The notes below the pieces were generated by a model. It was not told the origin of the DNA. It did not search any database and saw nothing but the letters and a program-made list of their open reading frames with translations. The position numbers and the translations under genes are program-made. Of a stretch of DNA of 64,000 nt, positions 20,301-27,383 are shown one piece after another. The stretch covers positions 62,001 through 126,000 of the forward strand of contig NZ_JAUOEL010000008.1 in assembly GCF_030540765.1 (NCBI RefSeq), written 5' to 3'. This DNA is from Flavivirga jejuensis. GTDB taxonomy: Bacteria; Bacteroidota; Bacteroidia; Flavobacteriales; Flavobacteriaceae. How positions within the stretch are numbered: the stretch's first letter is position 1; each line of letters starts with the position of its first letter.

Positions 20301-22536
20301 CATTCAATGGGAAGTTAGTACCGACGGCATTAATTGGAATGCAATTACGAATAATACCATATACAGTGGATCTCAAACAGTTAATTTAAACATCACAGGT
20401 ACGCCACTATCATACGATTCAAACCAATATAGAGCCTTTTTAAACGTAGCTGGCAATAGTTGTGGTTTGTATTCAGATGAAATTGAACTAACCGTTAACC
20501 CTTTACCTAATGTAAATTCACCAGTAACATTGGTACAGTGCGATGATGAAGATCCTACAACACTTGGCTACAGTCCTTTTAACCTAAAAGAAGTTGAGAA
20601 TGAAATTTCTGCCAACGCCGCTAATGAAACATTTACGTATTTTTTAACACAAATAGCGGCTATTTTTGGAGATCTTACAAGTACAGATTATATTAATAAT
20701 CCAACAACATTTGTTAATAGAACTTCTGGTTCAGATATTGTCTGGGCACGTATAGAATCACCTTTTGGATGTATACAAATCTCCGAAATCCAATTAAACG
20801 TATCAACAACAGTGATTCCGACATCATTTTTACGCACTTTTAATCAATGTGATGACTTTCTGGATCGTGATGGTTTCGATAATGCCAATAATGATAACAG
20901 AGACGGTATTGCATCATTTGATTTTAGCAGTGTATCAAATGAGATTAAAACTATTGTTACCACTGGAGATCCACACTTCTATAGAAATGAAACGGATGCA
21001 TTGGCAGAAATTAATGAAATCACTGATATTTCAAATTACAGAAATATAGGATACCCAGGATCTCAATTTATATATGTAAGAGTCGATAGTGATATTACAA
21101 ATGACTGTTTAGCTTTAGGTGCTCATGTTTTTTTAAATGTAGAAGCATTGCCAATTGCTAATCCCGTAACTCCTTTTATAACATGTGATAATGATACAGA
21201 TTCCAGCAATGGTTTTTCTTTTAATACATCAAATCTAGAAACGGACTTATTAAACGGACAAAGTTTAGCAGACGTTTCAGTTTCTTACTTTGATGCTTTA
21301 GGAACTCAATTAACCGATTTTGACGGAAATTTAATTTCAAGTCCCTTTCCAAATACATTTCTATCAAGCTCTCAAACTATTACGGCTCGGGTTACCAACA
21401 ACAATACAGCTGCACCTGATGGCCCTTGTGATGATGAAACAACTATTGAGTTTAGAGTAGATGTACAACCAATTGCAAATCAAATTTCAACACAAACAGT
21501 GTGTGACGGTGATTCAGGTGACTTGGATAATGATGGTTACTTCCCTTTTGATACGTCTACCTTTACAAATACCATTTTAGGGTCGCAATTAGGCACAATG
21601 GATATCTATTATGATTATATTGATGAAGATGGTATTCCAGTAATTGATGCGACATCCTTACCTAATCCTTTAATTTCAAGAAATCAGTCTATAATTGTAG
21701 AAGTTATAAACCCTAAGAACATATCTTGTACAGCAACTACAAATATTGAACTTATAGTAAATCCATTACCAGAATTTACAGTAGAAACACCACGAATTGT
21801 TTGCACATCAGACCCCTCATTTAACATAACGTTATCTCCAAAAGAAGCGAGTATCACAGAAACATTTACATATACATGGTATTGGGATAGTTTAGATGGA
21901 TCCATAACAAATCAATTTATATCTAACGATCGGGATATCATAGTATCAAATCCAGGAACTTATCACATTACCTTAACTAAAACAGATGGGACAAATTGTC
22001 CAAGAACCAGAGACATATTTGTTGATGCATCAGAACAAGCTACAATAACTCTAGACGATATAGATATCTCGGCTCCATCTTATAATCATACAGTAAGTAT
22101 TAAAGACCCATCACTATTAGGCTTTGGGGAATACGACTATGCTTTACAAGAAGAAGACTCTCCTTTTATAGTATTTCAAGACGAACCTGTTTTCAATAAT
22201 TTAACCCCTGGTTTTTATACATTACATATAAGAGATGTCGTTTGCGCTACCACAATGCTTAATATTCCCGTAATAGGTCATACACAATTTTTTACACCTA
22301 ATGGTGATACAATAAATGATTATTGGAATATCAAGGGCATTAGTGCTACTAATCAATCTGGTAGTGTGGTTTTAATTTTCGATCGCTATGGTAGACTTTT
22401 AAAACAAATAAATCCTTTAGGTCCTGGTTGGGATGGTACTCTTAATGGGACACTATTACCAACAGATGATTATTGGTTTAGAGTTTATTTAGAAGACGGC
22501 AGAGAATTTTCAGGACATTTTACTTTAAAACGATAA
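17377..22536 (+). CDS. T9SS type B surface protein with IgGFc-binding-like domain and TSP3 repeats (1719 aa)
   Basis: A signal peptide (about 1-25, ending QGFSQ) precedes a region of about 420 residues resembling the IgGFc-binding N-terminal domain (FMLSSQTSTVTNNKGYII, PVFAYQGIG). Thrombospondin type 3-like calcium loops follow: DVDVDGIIDNIDIDNDNDG near 538-560, several D.D.DG loops at about 750-835, and more near 870-910. An Ig-like ITTQPQD domain comes next (about 947-1045), then four CDD-type units, then a WYW.S/GTYHITL module. The type B T9SS domain runs from about 1634 to the end (FFTPNGDTINDYW, GWDGTLNG, HFTLKR). It is a secreted adhesin-like protein and the third of three paralogues. 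Confidence 0.9.
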   Translation: MQTCSYIKILLFLSLFSMSIQGFSQLSNKHYIPPLTNANFNSAFPEDQYIYLSTPSTSDIAYTITPIGQASSITGILSSTNPAIIPLGSGNGQLFMLSSQTSTVTNNKGYIIEATGSVYASIRVNAGAQAGALVSKGLSALGTTFRIGSFTNENPQDNFLSFVSVMATENNTQIRFDDLPSGLIIENYSGPTPVITTLNEGESYTIAISSDATSINRDGLIGCLVSSDKPIVVNCGSANGSFHNGNGRDYGIDQIVDVTKVGTEYIFVKGDGSNNWENILIVAHTNNTTISINGNASIATINAGDYYVIEGGQYSTSGNMYVQTSQPVFAYQGIGADPNSEANQGMFFVPPLSCEARGDLDNIANINNIGSTNYTGGITLITKIGATVTVTSSTSGNVAIGSPSAVTGKSDYITYKVTGLSGNISVQSTDELYCAYYNQNDTATSGSFYSGFPSAPEINFDLTFTPLGICIPNATLEISNMSNFSSIEWYHDDGTGFVGTGNNTSQFVPSVSGTYKAIGILICSGDPLESLEVPVSICPDDVDVDGIIDNIDIDNDNDGILNCVESYGDYDINLSNTASGSISIGGGYTYNGTTTPIGNVAATPFIGDSDGTFLSNTPNKNGTVETSVTYDLNFNTPLNLMVEYATASSLGTSLLTNDQEFIIKVPNTRTITLLDPNDQLLVDTNFDGIYETGVTQFSAFEIRFKLNTFSLAIGSGTFSFLANSVDNFTYVHKNNSDTNSNQASFKISATCIGKDTDFDGIEDALDLDSDNDGLPDFVENDGFLIPLSGIDVDLNGLDDVYDINATLLDSDNDAVFDFYDLDSDNDGIYDLIESGQFGTLSDTNLDGIEDGPNYGVNGWADAAETTPDSNIIGYAPNDLDNDSIFSYIDLDSDGDTCSDVIEAGFSDADNNAILGDNAITTNATGLVTNANDGYTLPDSNYLNFAPIIITTQPQDTAVCHFSSTTLSIITSTIGTIQWEVSTDGINWNAITNNTIYSGSQTVNLNITGTPLSYDSNQYRAFLNVAGNSCGLYSDEIELTVNPLPNVNSPVTLVQCDDEDPTTLGYSPFNLKEVENEISANAANETFTYFLTQIAAIFGDLTSTDYINNPTTFVNRTSGSDIVWARIESPFGCIQISEIQLNVSTTVIPTSFLRTFNQCDDFLDRDGFDNANNDNRDGIASFDFSSVSNEIKTIVTTGDPHFYRNETDALAEINEITDISNYRNIGYPGSQFIYVRVDSDITNDCLALGAHVFLNVEALPIANPVTPFITCDNDTDSSNGFSFNTSNLETDLLNGQSLADVSVSYFDALGTQLTDFDGNLISSPFPNTFLSSSQTITARVTNNNTAAPDGPCDDETTIEFRVDVQPIANQISTQTVCDGDSGDLDNDGYFPFDTSTFTNTILGSQLGTMDIYYDYIDEDGIPVIDATSLPNPLISRNQSIIVEVINPKNISCTATTNIELIVNPLPEFTVETPRIVCTSDPSFNITLSPKEASITETFTYTWYWDSLDGSITNQFISNDRDIIVSNPGTYHITLTKTDGTNCPRTRDIFVDASEQATITLDDIDISAPSYNHTVSIKDPSLLGFGEYDYALQEEDSPFIVFQDEPVFNNLTPGFYTLHIRDVVCATTMLNIPVIGHTQFFTPNGDTINDYWNIKGISATNQSGSVVLIFDRYGRLLKQINPLGPGWDGTLNGTLLPTDDYWFRVYLEDGREFSGHFTLKR

Positions 22537-22551
22537 CACGTATATTTTGCG

Positions 22552-22559
22552 TAATTTTG
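22552..22559 (+). promoter_or_regulatory. TAnnTTTG -7 element immediately before uvrB
   Basis: TAATTTTG matches the -7 consensus and ends only 4 bp before the uvrB ATG. If used, transcription would start at or within a few bases of the start codon, giving a leaderless or near-leaderless mRNA. The near-match ATATTTTG just upstream (22543-22550) would give a slightly longer leader. Confidence 0.45.
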
Positions 22560-22563
22560 TAAA

Positions 22564-24567
22564 ATGCAGTTTAAAATTGAATCTGAATTTAGCCCAACAG
22601 GAGATCAGCCACAAGCTATAAAACAGCTTGTTAAAGGTATTGATTCCAATGAAAAATATCAAACATTACTTGGTGTAACAGGTTCTGGAAAAACCTTCAC
22701 CGTTGCTAATGTTATTGAAGAAGTTCAACGTCCTACCCTAGTTTTAGCACATAATAAAACACTAGCAGCTCAATTATACTCAGAATTCAAGCAATTTTTC
22801 CCCAATAATGCCGTCGAGTATTTTGTTTCTTATTATGATTACTACCAACCAGAAGCTTACATTCCTGTTTCTGGAGTATACATAGAAAAAGATTTATCTA
22901 TTAATGAAGAAATTGAGAAGATGCGTTTAAGTGCTACATCTTCCTTACTTTCTGGTCGTCGTGATGTTCTGGTGATTGCATCGGTTTCATGCATTTATGG
23001 TATAGGAAACCCCATTGAATTTCAAAAAAATGTAGTTAGTTTAAAACGAGATCAAGTTATTTCAAGAACAAAATTATTGCATCAATTAGTGCAAAGCCTA
23101 TATTCCAGAACCGAAGCCGATTTTAAACATGGAAACTTCAGAATAAAAGGTGACACAGTTGATATTTTCCCCAGTTATGCCGATGATGCTTTTAGGATTC
23201 ACTTTTTTGGTGATGAAATTGAAGATATAGAATCGTTTAATATTCAAACCAATGAGGTTATTGAGAAGTACGATCAACTGACTATCTATCCTGCAAATAT
23301 GTTTGTTACGTCACCCGATGTATTACAAGGTGCTATTAAGGGAATTCAAGATGATTTGGTAAAACAACATGACTACTTTAAAGAAATTGGCAAACACTTA
23401 GAGGCAAAACGACTTAAAGAACGTACCGAATTTGATTTAGAAATGATTCGCGAGTTAGGCTATTGCTCTGGTATAGAAAATTATTCACGCTATTTGGATG
23501 GTAGGCAACCAGGAACGCGCCCTTTCTGTTTATTAGATTATTTTCCAGATGATTATTTAATGGTTGTAGACGAAAGCCATGTAACTATTTCTCAAGTCCA
23601 TGCCATGTATGGAGGCGATAGAAGTAGAAAAGAAAACTTGGTGGAATACGGTTTTAGACTCCCAGCAGCTATGGACAATCGCCCATTAAAATTTGAAGAA
23701 TTTGAAGCCATTCAAAATCAAGTTATTTATGTAAGTGCAACACCAGCTGATTATGAATTGCGAAAAACAGATGGTGTTTATATTGAGCAAGTAATTCGTC
23801 CAACAGGATTATTAGACCCCACTATTGAAGTACGTCCCAGTTTAAATCAAATCGATGATTTAATAGAAGAAATACAACAAAGAATAGAAAAAGACGAACG
23901 TACTTTGGTTACAACACTAACCAAACGTATGGCAGAAGAACTAACTAAATATTTAGATAGAATACAAATACGTTGTCGGTATATTCATAGTGATGTAGAT
24001 ACTTTAGAACGCGTTGAAATTATGCAAGATTTACGTAAAGGATTATTTGATGTTTTAGTAGGTGTAAACCTTTTAAGAGAAGGTTTGGATTTACCAGAAG
24101 TATCTCTTGTTGCCATTTTAGATGCAGATAAAGAAGGTTTTTTACGCTCAACACGTTCATTAACACAAACAGTTGGTCGGGCTGCAAGAAATTTGAATGG
24201 TAAAGCCATCATGTATGCAGACAGAATTACTAATAGTATGCAAAAGACCATTGATGAAACTAATTACAGACGTGAAAAACAAATAGCTTACAATACAAAA
24301 AACAATGTAACACCTAAAGCGCTCAATAAAAGTTTAGATAATGTTTTGTCTAAAAATTCAGTAAGCACATATAGCTATGAGTTAGAAGCTTTAAAAGCAG
24401 CAGAACCAGAAAGTGAGTATTTAACGAAACCAGAATTAGAAAAGAAAATTCGCGAAAAACGCAAATTAATGGAAGAAGCTGCTAAATCCTTAGATTTTAT
24501 TATAGCAGCAAAATTACGCGACGACATTAAAAGTTATCAAAATAAACTAGAAAAGCTAAAAGTTTGA
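22564..24567 (+). CDS. uvrB: excinuclease ABC subunit B
   Basis: This is the helicase-like damage-verification subunit of UvrABC nucleotide excision repair. The 667 residues are full length for the family. The visible series runs Walker A GVTGSGKTFT (about 38-47), the beta-hairpin region YFVSYYDYYQPEAYIP, VVDESHVTI, YVSATPADYE, helicase motif IHSDVDTLERVEIM and EGLDLPEVSLVAILD. The C-terminal UVR motif LDFIIAAKLRDDIKSYQNKL binds UvrA and UvrC. It follows the last T9SS gene by 27 bp on the same strand. Confidence 0.97.
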   Translation: MQFKIESEFSPTGDQPQAIKQLVKGIDSNEKYQTLLGVTGSGKTFTVANVIEEVQRPTLVLAHNKTLAAQLYSEFKQFFPNNAVEYFVSYYDYYQPEAYIPVSGVYIEKDLSINEEIEKMRLSATSSLLSGRRDVLVIASVSCIYGIGNPIEFQKNVVSLKRDQVISRTKLLHQLVQSLYSRTEADFKHGNFRIKGDTVDIFPSYADDAFRIHFFGDEIEDIESFNIQTNEVIEKYDQLTIYPANMFVTSPDVLQGAIKGIQDDLVKQHDYFKEIGKHLEAKRLKERTEFDLEMIRELGYCSGIENYSRYLDGRQPGTRPFCLLDYFPDDYLMVVDESHVTISQVHAMYGGDRSRKENLVEYGFRLPAAMDNRPLKFEEFEAIQNQVIYVSATPADYELRKTDGVYIEQVIRPTGLLDPTIEVRPSLNQIDDLIEEIQQRIEKDERTLVTTLTKRMAEELTKYLDRIQIRCRYIHSDVDTLERVEIMQDLRKGLFDVLVGVNLLREGLDLPEVSLVAILDADKEGFLRSTRSLTQTVGRAARNLNGKAIMYADRITNSMQKTIDETNYRREKQIAYNTKNNVTPKALNKSLDNVLSKNSVSTYSYELEALKAAEPESEYLTKPELEKKIREKRKLMEEAAKSLDFIIAAKLRDDIKSYQNKLEKLKV

Positions 24568-24580
24568 CCTTTTAGCTTTT
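24551..24580 (+). terminator. hairpin terminator overlapping the uvrB stop codon
   Basis: AAAAGCTAAAAG (24551-24562) and CTTTTAGCTTTT (24569-24580) form a perfect 12-bp stem with a 6-base loop that contains part of the TGA stop (24565-24567). The right arm ends in T residues. The terminator therefore shares sequence with the last codons (EKLKV). Confidence 0.7.
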
Positions 24581-24647
24581 CCATACGCCTCAACGAGGCC
24601 TCAAATAAAACACATTTAATATTAATAAAAACTTAGCAGGATTATTA

Positions 24648-25055
24648 TTAATTATATTGTGTTTTAAATATATCAATCAACACATCTGGTGGTACTATTT
24701 TGTTTGGAAAACTTTCCATTAAATATAACACCTTAGTAATAGACTCATGGCTTAGTCCCATACGTAAACCAAAATTATATAATTTTATAACACCTGCAGA
24801 ATTGTTTTCGTTTTCTTGATCAATATTCATTAATAAAACCAACCTGTGAAACTGTACAATACGCTCACTATGAGATTTCAAATGTGTATAAGAAACAGGA
24901 TGATCTATTAAATATTCAAAATCTTCACGTGCTATATCTAGCTGTTTTGCGACACCTAATAAAAAATTATATTCTATATTCTTTATGTCTTTATCATATT
25001 TAGCAAATGCAATCATTTCGGATAAAAGACTCAATTTTTCTACTCTATTAATCAT
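24648..25055 (-). CDS. TerB-like helical protein
   Basis: This all-helical protein of 135 residues begins MINRVEKLSLLSEMIAFAKYD, then KNIEYNFLLGVAKQLDIAREDFEYLI. Length and pattern resemble the tellurite-resistance TerB-like helical fold, with an acidic Y-D-K-D segment after helix 1. No enzymatic motif or signal peptide is visible. It converges with uvrB; related proteins beside uvrB can carry the wrong label excinuclease subunit B by neighbourhood transfer. The function is unknown. Confidence 0.6.
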   Translation of the reverse strand: MINRVEKLSLLSEMIAFAKYDKDIKNIEYNFLLGVAKQLDIAREDFEYLIDHPVSYTHLKSHSERIVQFHRLVLLMNIDQENENNSAGVIKLYNFGLRMGLSHESITKVLYLMESFPNKIVPPDVLIDIFKTQYN

Positions 25056-25333
25056 TGTTTATGGGGATTAATTAATTATACTATAAAGGTACACACAACA
25101 GTAATTTAATAATCGTCTATATAATGTAACTTATCGAAAAACTGATGGTATTTGGTCGTAACTTTTACTTATTTCGTCAATACTTACCGTTTATTCATCT
25201 AATAAAATGGTATTTTGTCATTTTATAAAATTAATTTAAACAGAAAGACAAATCACACAACTAACTGATTAACAGGTTTTTAATTGTACTTATTTTATAT
25301 TTCATACTTACTAATAAAAATCAATATTTAAGG

Positions 25334-25341
25334 TATCTTTG
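25334..25341 (+). promoter_or_regulatory. TAnnTTTG -7 element upstream of the DUF1456-like gene
   Basis: TATCTTTG is a consensus match 84 bp before the ATG at 25426. The 370-bp divergent spacer 25056-25425 is otherwise AT-rich, with no gene recognised. Confidence 0.55.
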
Positions 25342-25425
25342 CAAAAGCTATGAAAACGCTAGAAAGGCCTATCCTTTTAAATTAATTGATTCATTTTAAA
25401 TATTAAAAAAGTAGAAATTAACCTT

Positions 25426-25686
25426 ATGACAAATAATGATATTTTAAAAAAATTACGTGTTGCTTTAAAACTTCGTGACGATGATATTGTAAAAATTTTA
25501 AGTCTGGTTGATTTTAGAATCTCTAAAAGTGAGCTAGGTGCATTATTTAGAAAAGAGGATCATCCAAAATACATGGAATGTGGTGATCAAATTTTACGTA
25601 ATTTTTTAAATGGGCTTGTGATTCATTTAAGAGGTCCGATGCCAAAAAAAGGAGAAAACAAAACACAAAAAAAGAGTAACAATTAA
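25426..25686 (+). CDS. DUF1456-family protein, single-repeat (half-length) form
   Basis: The 86 residues start MTNNDILKKLRVALKLRDDDIVKIL and contain KSELGALFRKEDHPKYMECGDQ, matching one of the two tandem DUF1456 (YehS-like) units. Family members usually carry two units in about 150 residues; here only one is present, followed by a Lys/Asn-rich tail. The unit ends RNFLNGLVIHLRG in good order, so this may be a natural short form rather than a truncation. The function of the family is unknown. Confidence 0.75.
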   Translation: MTNNDILKKLRVALKLRDDDIVKILSLVDFRISKSELGALFRKEDHPKYMECGDQILRNFLNGLVIHLRGPMPKKGENKTQKKSNN

Positions 25687-25770
25687 TAGTTCTCTTTTTA
25701 TACGCACTTGCAAAATCTGAATTTTCATTAATAGCCTCATTTTTATCATGTTGAACTCAGGTTAATAAAA

Positions 25771-25795
25771 AGAGGTGCTCAAAATGAACACCTCT
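25771..25795. terminator. bidirectional hairpin after the DUF1456 gene
   Basis: AGAGGTGCTC and GAACACCTCT pair with one G-T wobble around a 5-base loop. On the minus strand the stem is followed by a T-run, and on the plus strand by a shorter one. It could end transcription of the DUF1456 gene and of the minus-strand relic at 25878. Confidence 0.6.
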
Positions 25796-25877
25796 TTCCT
25801 AATAAAAAAATTATTGTCGGGACTTCTTATATAAAAAAATAAAGCTAGCATCATCTTTATAAAAGTTACTCGACATG

Positions 25878-26084
25878 TTAGGATAAAGAAGTACAAAATA
25901 CTTCTTCTTCGGTTAGACAACTATTATAAGGAAGTTTAATACAACCTATAAATAGCAGAGTTAAACCATATCACAGAAACCTTTTCTTCTATGCTATAAT
26001 CAGTAGAGTTAAAAGCAAGTGAAACTGTGATAGCTAACATTAATTCAAAAGCTGGTAAAGCATTTTTAAAAAATTTGTTATCAT
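25878..26084 (-). pseudogene. frameshifted DUF6520-like small exported peptide gene
   Basis: The minus-strand ATG at 26084 opens a signal-like start, then NFLKNALPAFELMLAI and TVSLAFNSTD, and stops after 49 residues. Shifting frame near 25945 continues into GCIKLPYNSCLTEEEVFCTSL, ending at TAA 25878. The Cys-rich tail is what short DUF6520/NVEALA-type Bacteroidota peptides show after their LPAF...AFA leader. I infer one frameshift in a gene of about 68 codons. The two halves and the family are judged by eye only. Confidence 0.5.
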
Positions 26085-26280
26085 AACATAAATATTTAAA
26101 TTAGGACCTACTCTTATACAGGTTTTCGGTCTTACCCCTGACTATAGTATTGTTTACTGAGATTTCAGTGTTTGTTTTTTAGATCTTGGGTTTTAGATAC
26201 TTAGGTAGTAGGTTCAAACTTCTTAAAAAGCCCCCAATTAGTAAGTAACAATATGATTTCATAAACCCCATAAAAGGTAT

Positions 26281-26339
26281 TAAACCTCAGGGAAGCCCTG
26301 ACCCCAATCATAGGGATCGACTCAAGGGTCGAGGTTTTA
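26281..26339. other. compact four-way-junction-like structured element
   Basis: AAACCTC (26282-26288) pairs with GAGGTTT (26331-26337). The interval is filled with no leftover bases by three hairpins: AGGG-AAG-CCCT (26289-26299), GACCC...GGGATC with one bulge (26300-26318), and GAC-TCAAGG-GTC (26319-26330). This fold could be a structured RNA, a recombination site or chance. There is no coding support. Confidence 0.4.
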
Positions 26340-27102
26340 ATCCTAGATTGCGCTAAATACTGAAACAAGTTCAGCACAGGAAGCAGGATTAGCCTGCCTG
26401 CTGGCATAACAAGTTTAACTTACAATTTTGAACGTGTCTTATAGACTTTTCAAAATTGAGTTTTCCTGCCACACAATAAGCGTGGACTAATAAATTTATC
26501 ATTAAGCACTAGAAATGCTTTTAGTTTCTTTTCCTCTACATAAACCACATGAAAATTAAAAGTCATAGTTATTTTTATCCATGTCATATATATATATTTA
26601 AGATTCAACTCATGGATTTTCTTAGGAGCATCATGAAGAACTCCACACTTAAAACTCATATCTCGTTATGCCCCTTTATTAACAAAAACCAACAAGAGAC
26701 GTACAAAACCTATACTACCAATCGTACAGGTCTAAAAGTGAGAGATAAAGTTTTTTGCGTCATAGGTAAGTATAATTAGGGGAATTCAATAAACTAACGC
26801 TCTGGAATAATAAATGATGAGAATACGATCAAGGTTTCATAATGATACCTCCCTAGCTAACAAAAGCTCCACTAAAGGGCACTAACATAGGATATCGTTC
26901 TATCAGAATATTAAATTCGTCAAAAGCAAAAAATGGTTCATTTCAATATATTAAATTAAACGTTTTAAGTTATTTAAAATGAATTTATTAACAACACAAA
27001 AGTAGATAATAAAAATTGCCTTAAAAGGAAAAACACTTGCCCTAGAGGGATTTTTTTTAATGAGGAAAAATATTTGACTTAGAGCTATCGTGTGGACACA
27101 AA
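26340..27102. other. gene-poor decayed spacer
   Basis: No intact gene was recognised in these 760 bp. Short open frames at 26450-26659 (minus; includes VYVEEKKLKAFLVLND) and 26549-26779 (plus) overlap each other and resemble no family I can name. The minus one hints at a broken transposase, but I cannot support that. The sequence is rich in stops in other frames and lies between a pseudogene and a dispersed repeat. Confidence 0.5.
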
Positions 27103-27250
27103 TATTGATAATAAACGGAAAAAATAGTAATAATAGAATTAGTTTAAAAAAAAGGTTAATGATTTTCAACCTAAGTTAAATTAATAATGGTTAGGCTGAA
27201 TTAATTTAAATGTATGAAAATATACTGTTTGTCATTTCTACGAAGGCTAT
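27103..27250 (+). repeat. dispersed repeat of about 145 bp, copy 2
   Basis: This is the second copy of the element at 16934-17078, in the same orientation, starting with the identical 19 bases and ending in TGTTTGTCATTTCTACGAAGG. The middle has drifted by small indels (A-rich tracts). Nothing in it codes. Confidence 0.82.
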
Positions 27251-27297
27251 AATCAAATACTAAAAAACAACACAAAAACGAAACTCTAAAAACCAAA

Positions 27298-27330
27298 AAA
27301 TCTCTAAGAGTTGAAAACTCTTAGAGATTT
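27298..27330 (-). terminator. strong hairpin terminator of sucC
   Basis: AAATCTCTAAGAGTT and AACTCTTAGAGATTT form a perfect 15-bp stem around a 3-base loop. On the minus strand the stem is followed by a T-rich run. It lies 54 bp beyond the sucC stop. Confidence 0.85.
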
Positions 27331-27383
27331 AAGTGTGTCTTTTTATAAACCTGTAAAGGTCTACTTAAGAATATAAAAAAGTA

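Noticed and set aside
8643-22536. Gliding motility machinery genes (gld, spr)
   Set aside because: These proteins carry the gliding-associated sorting domain but are cargo; none resembles GldA-N or SprA/E/T.
26201-26407. 68-codon minus-strand frame in the decayed spacer
   Set aside because: It covers the four-way-junction element and a palindromic segment; the translation has no family resemblance.
26100-26420. tRNA or other standard RNA gene
   Set aside because: The junction-like fold lacks tRNA hallmarks (T-loop consensus, 7-bp acceptor with 3' position, anticodon arm).
26450-26659. Minus-strand frame with VYVEEKKLKAFLVLND, suspected transposase fragment
   Set aside because: The hint is too weak. 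Neighbouring frames need several frameshifts and no catalytic motif was found.
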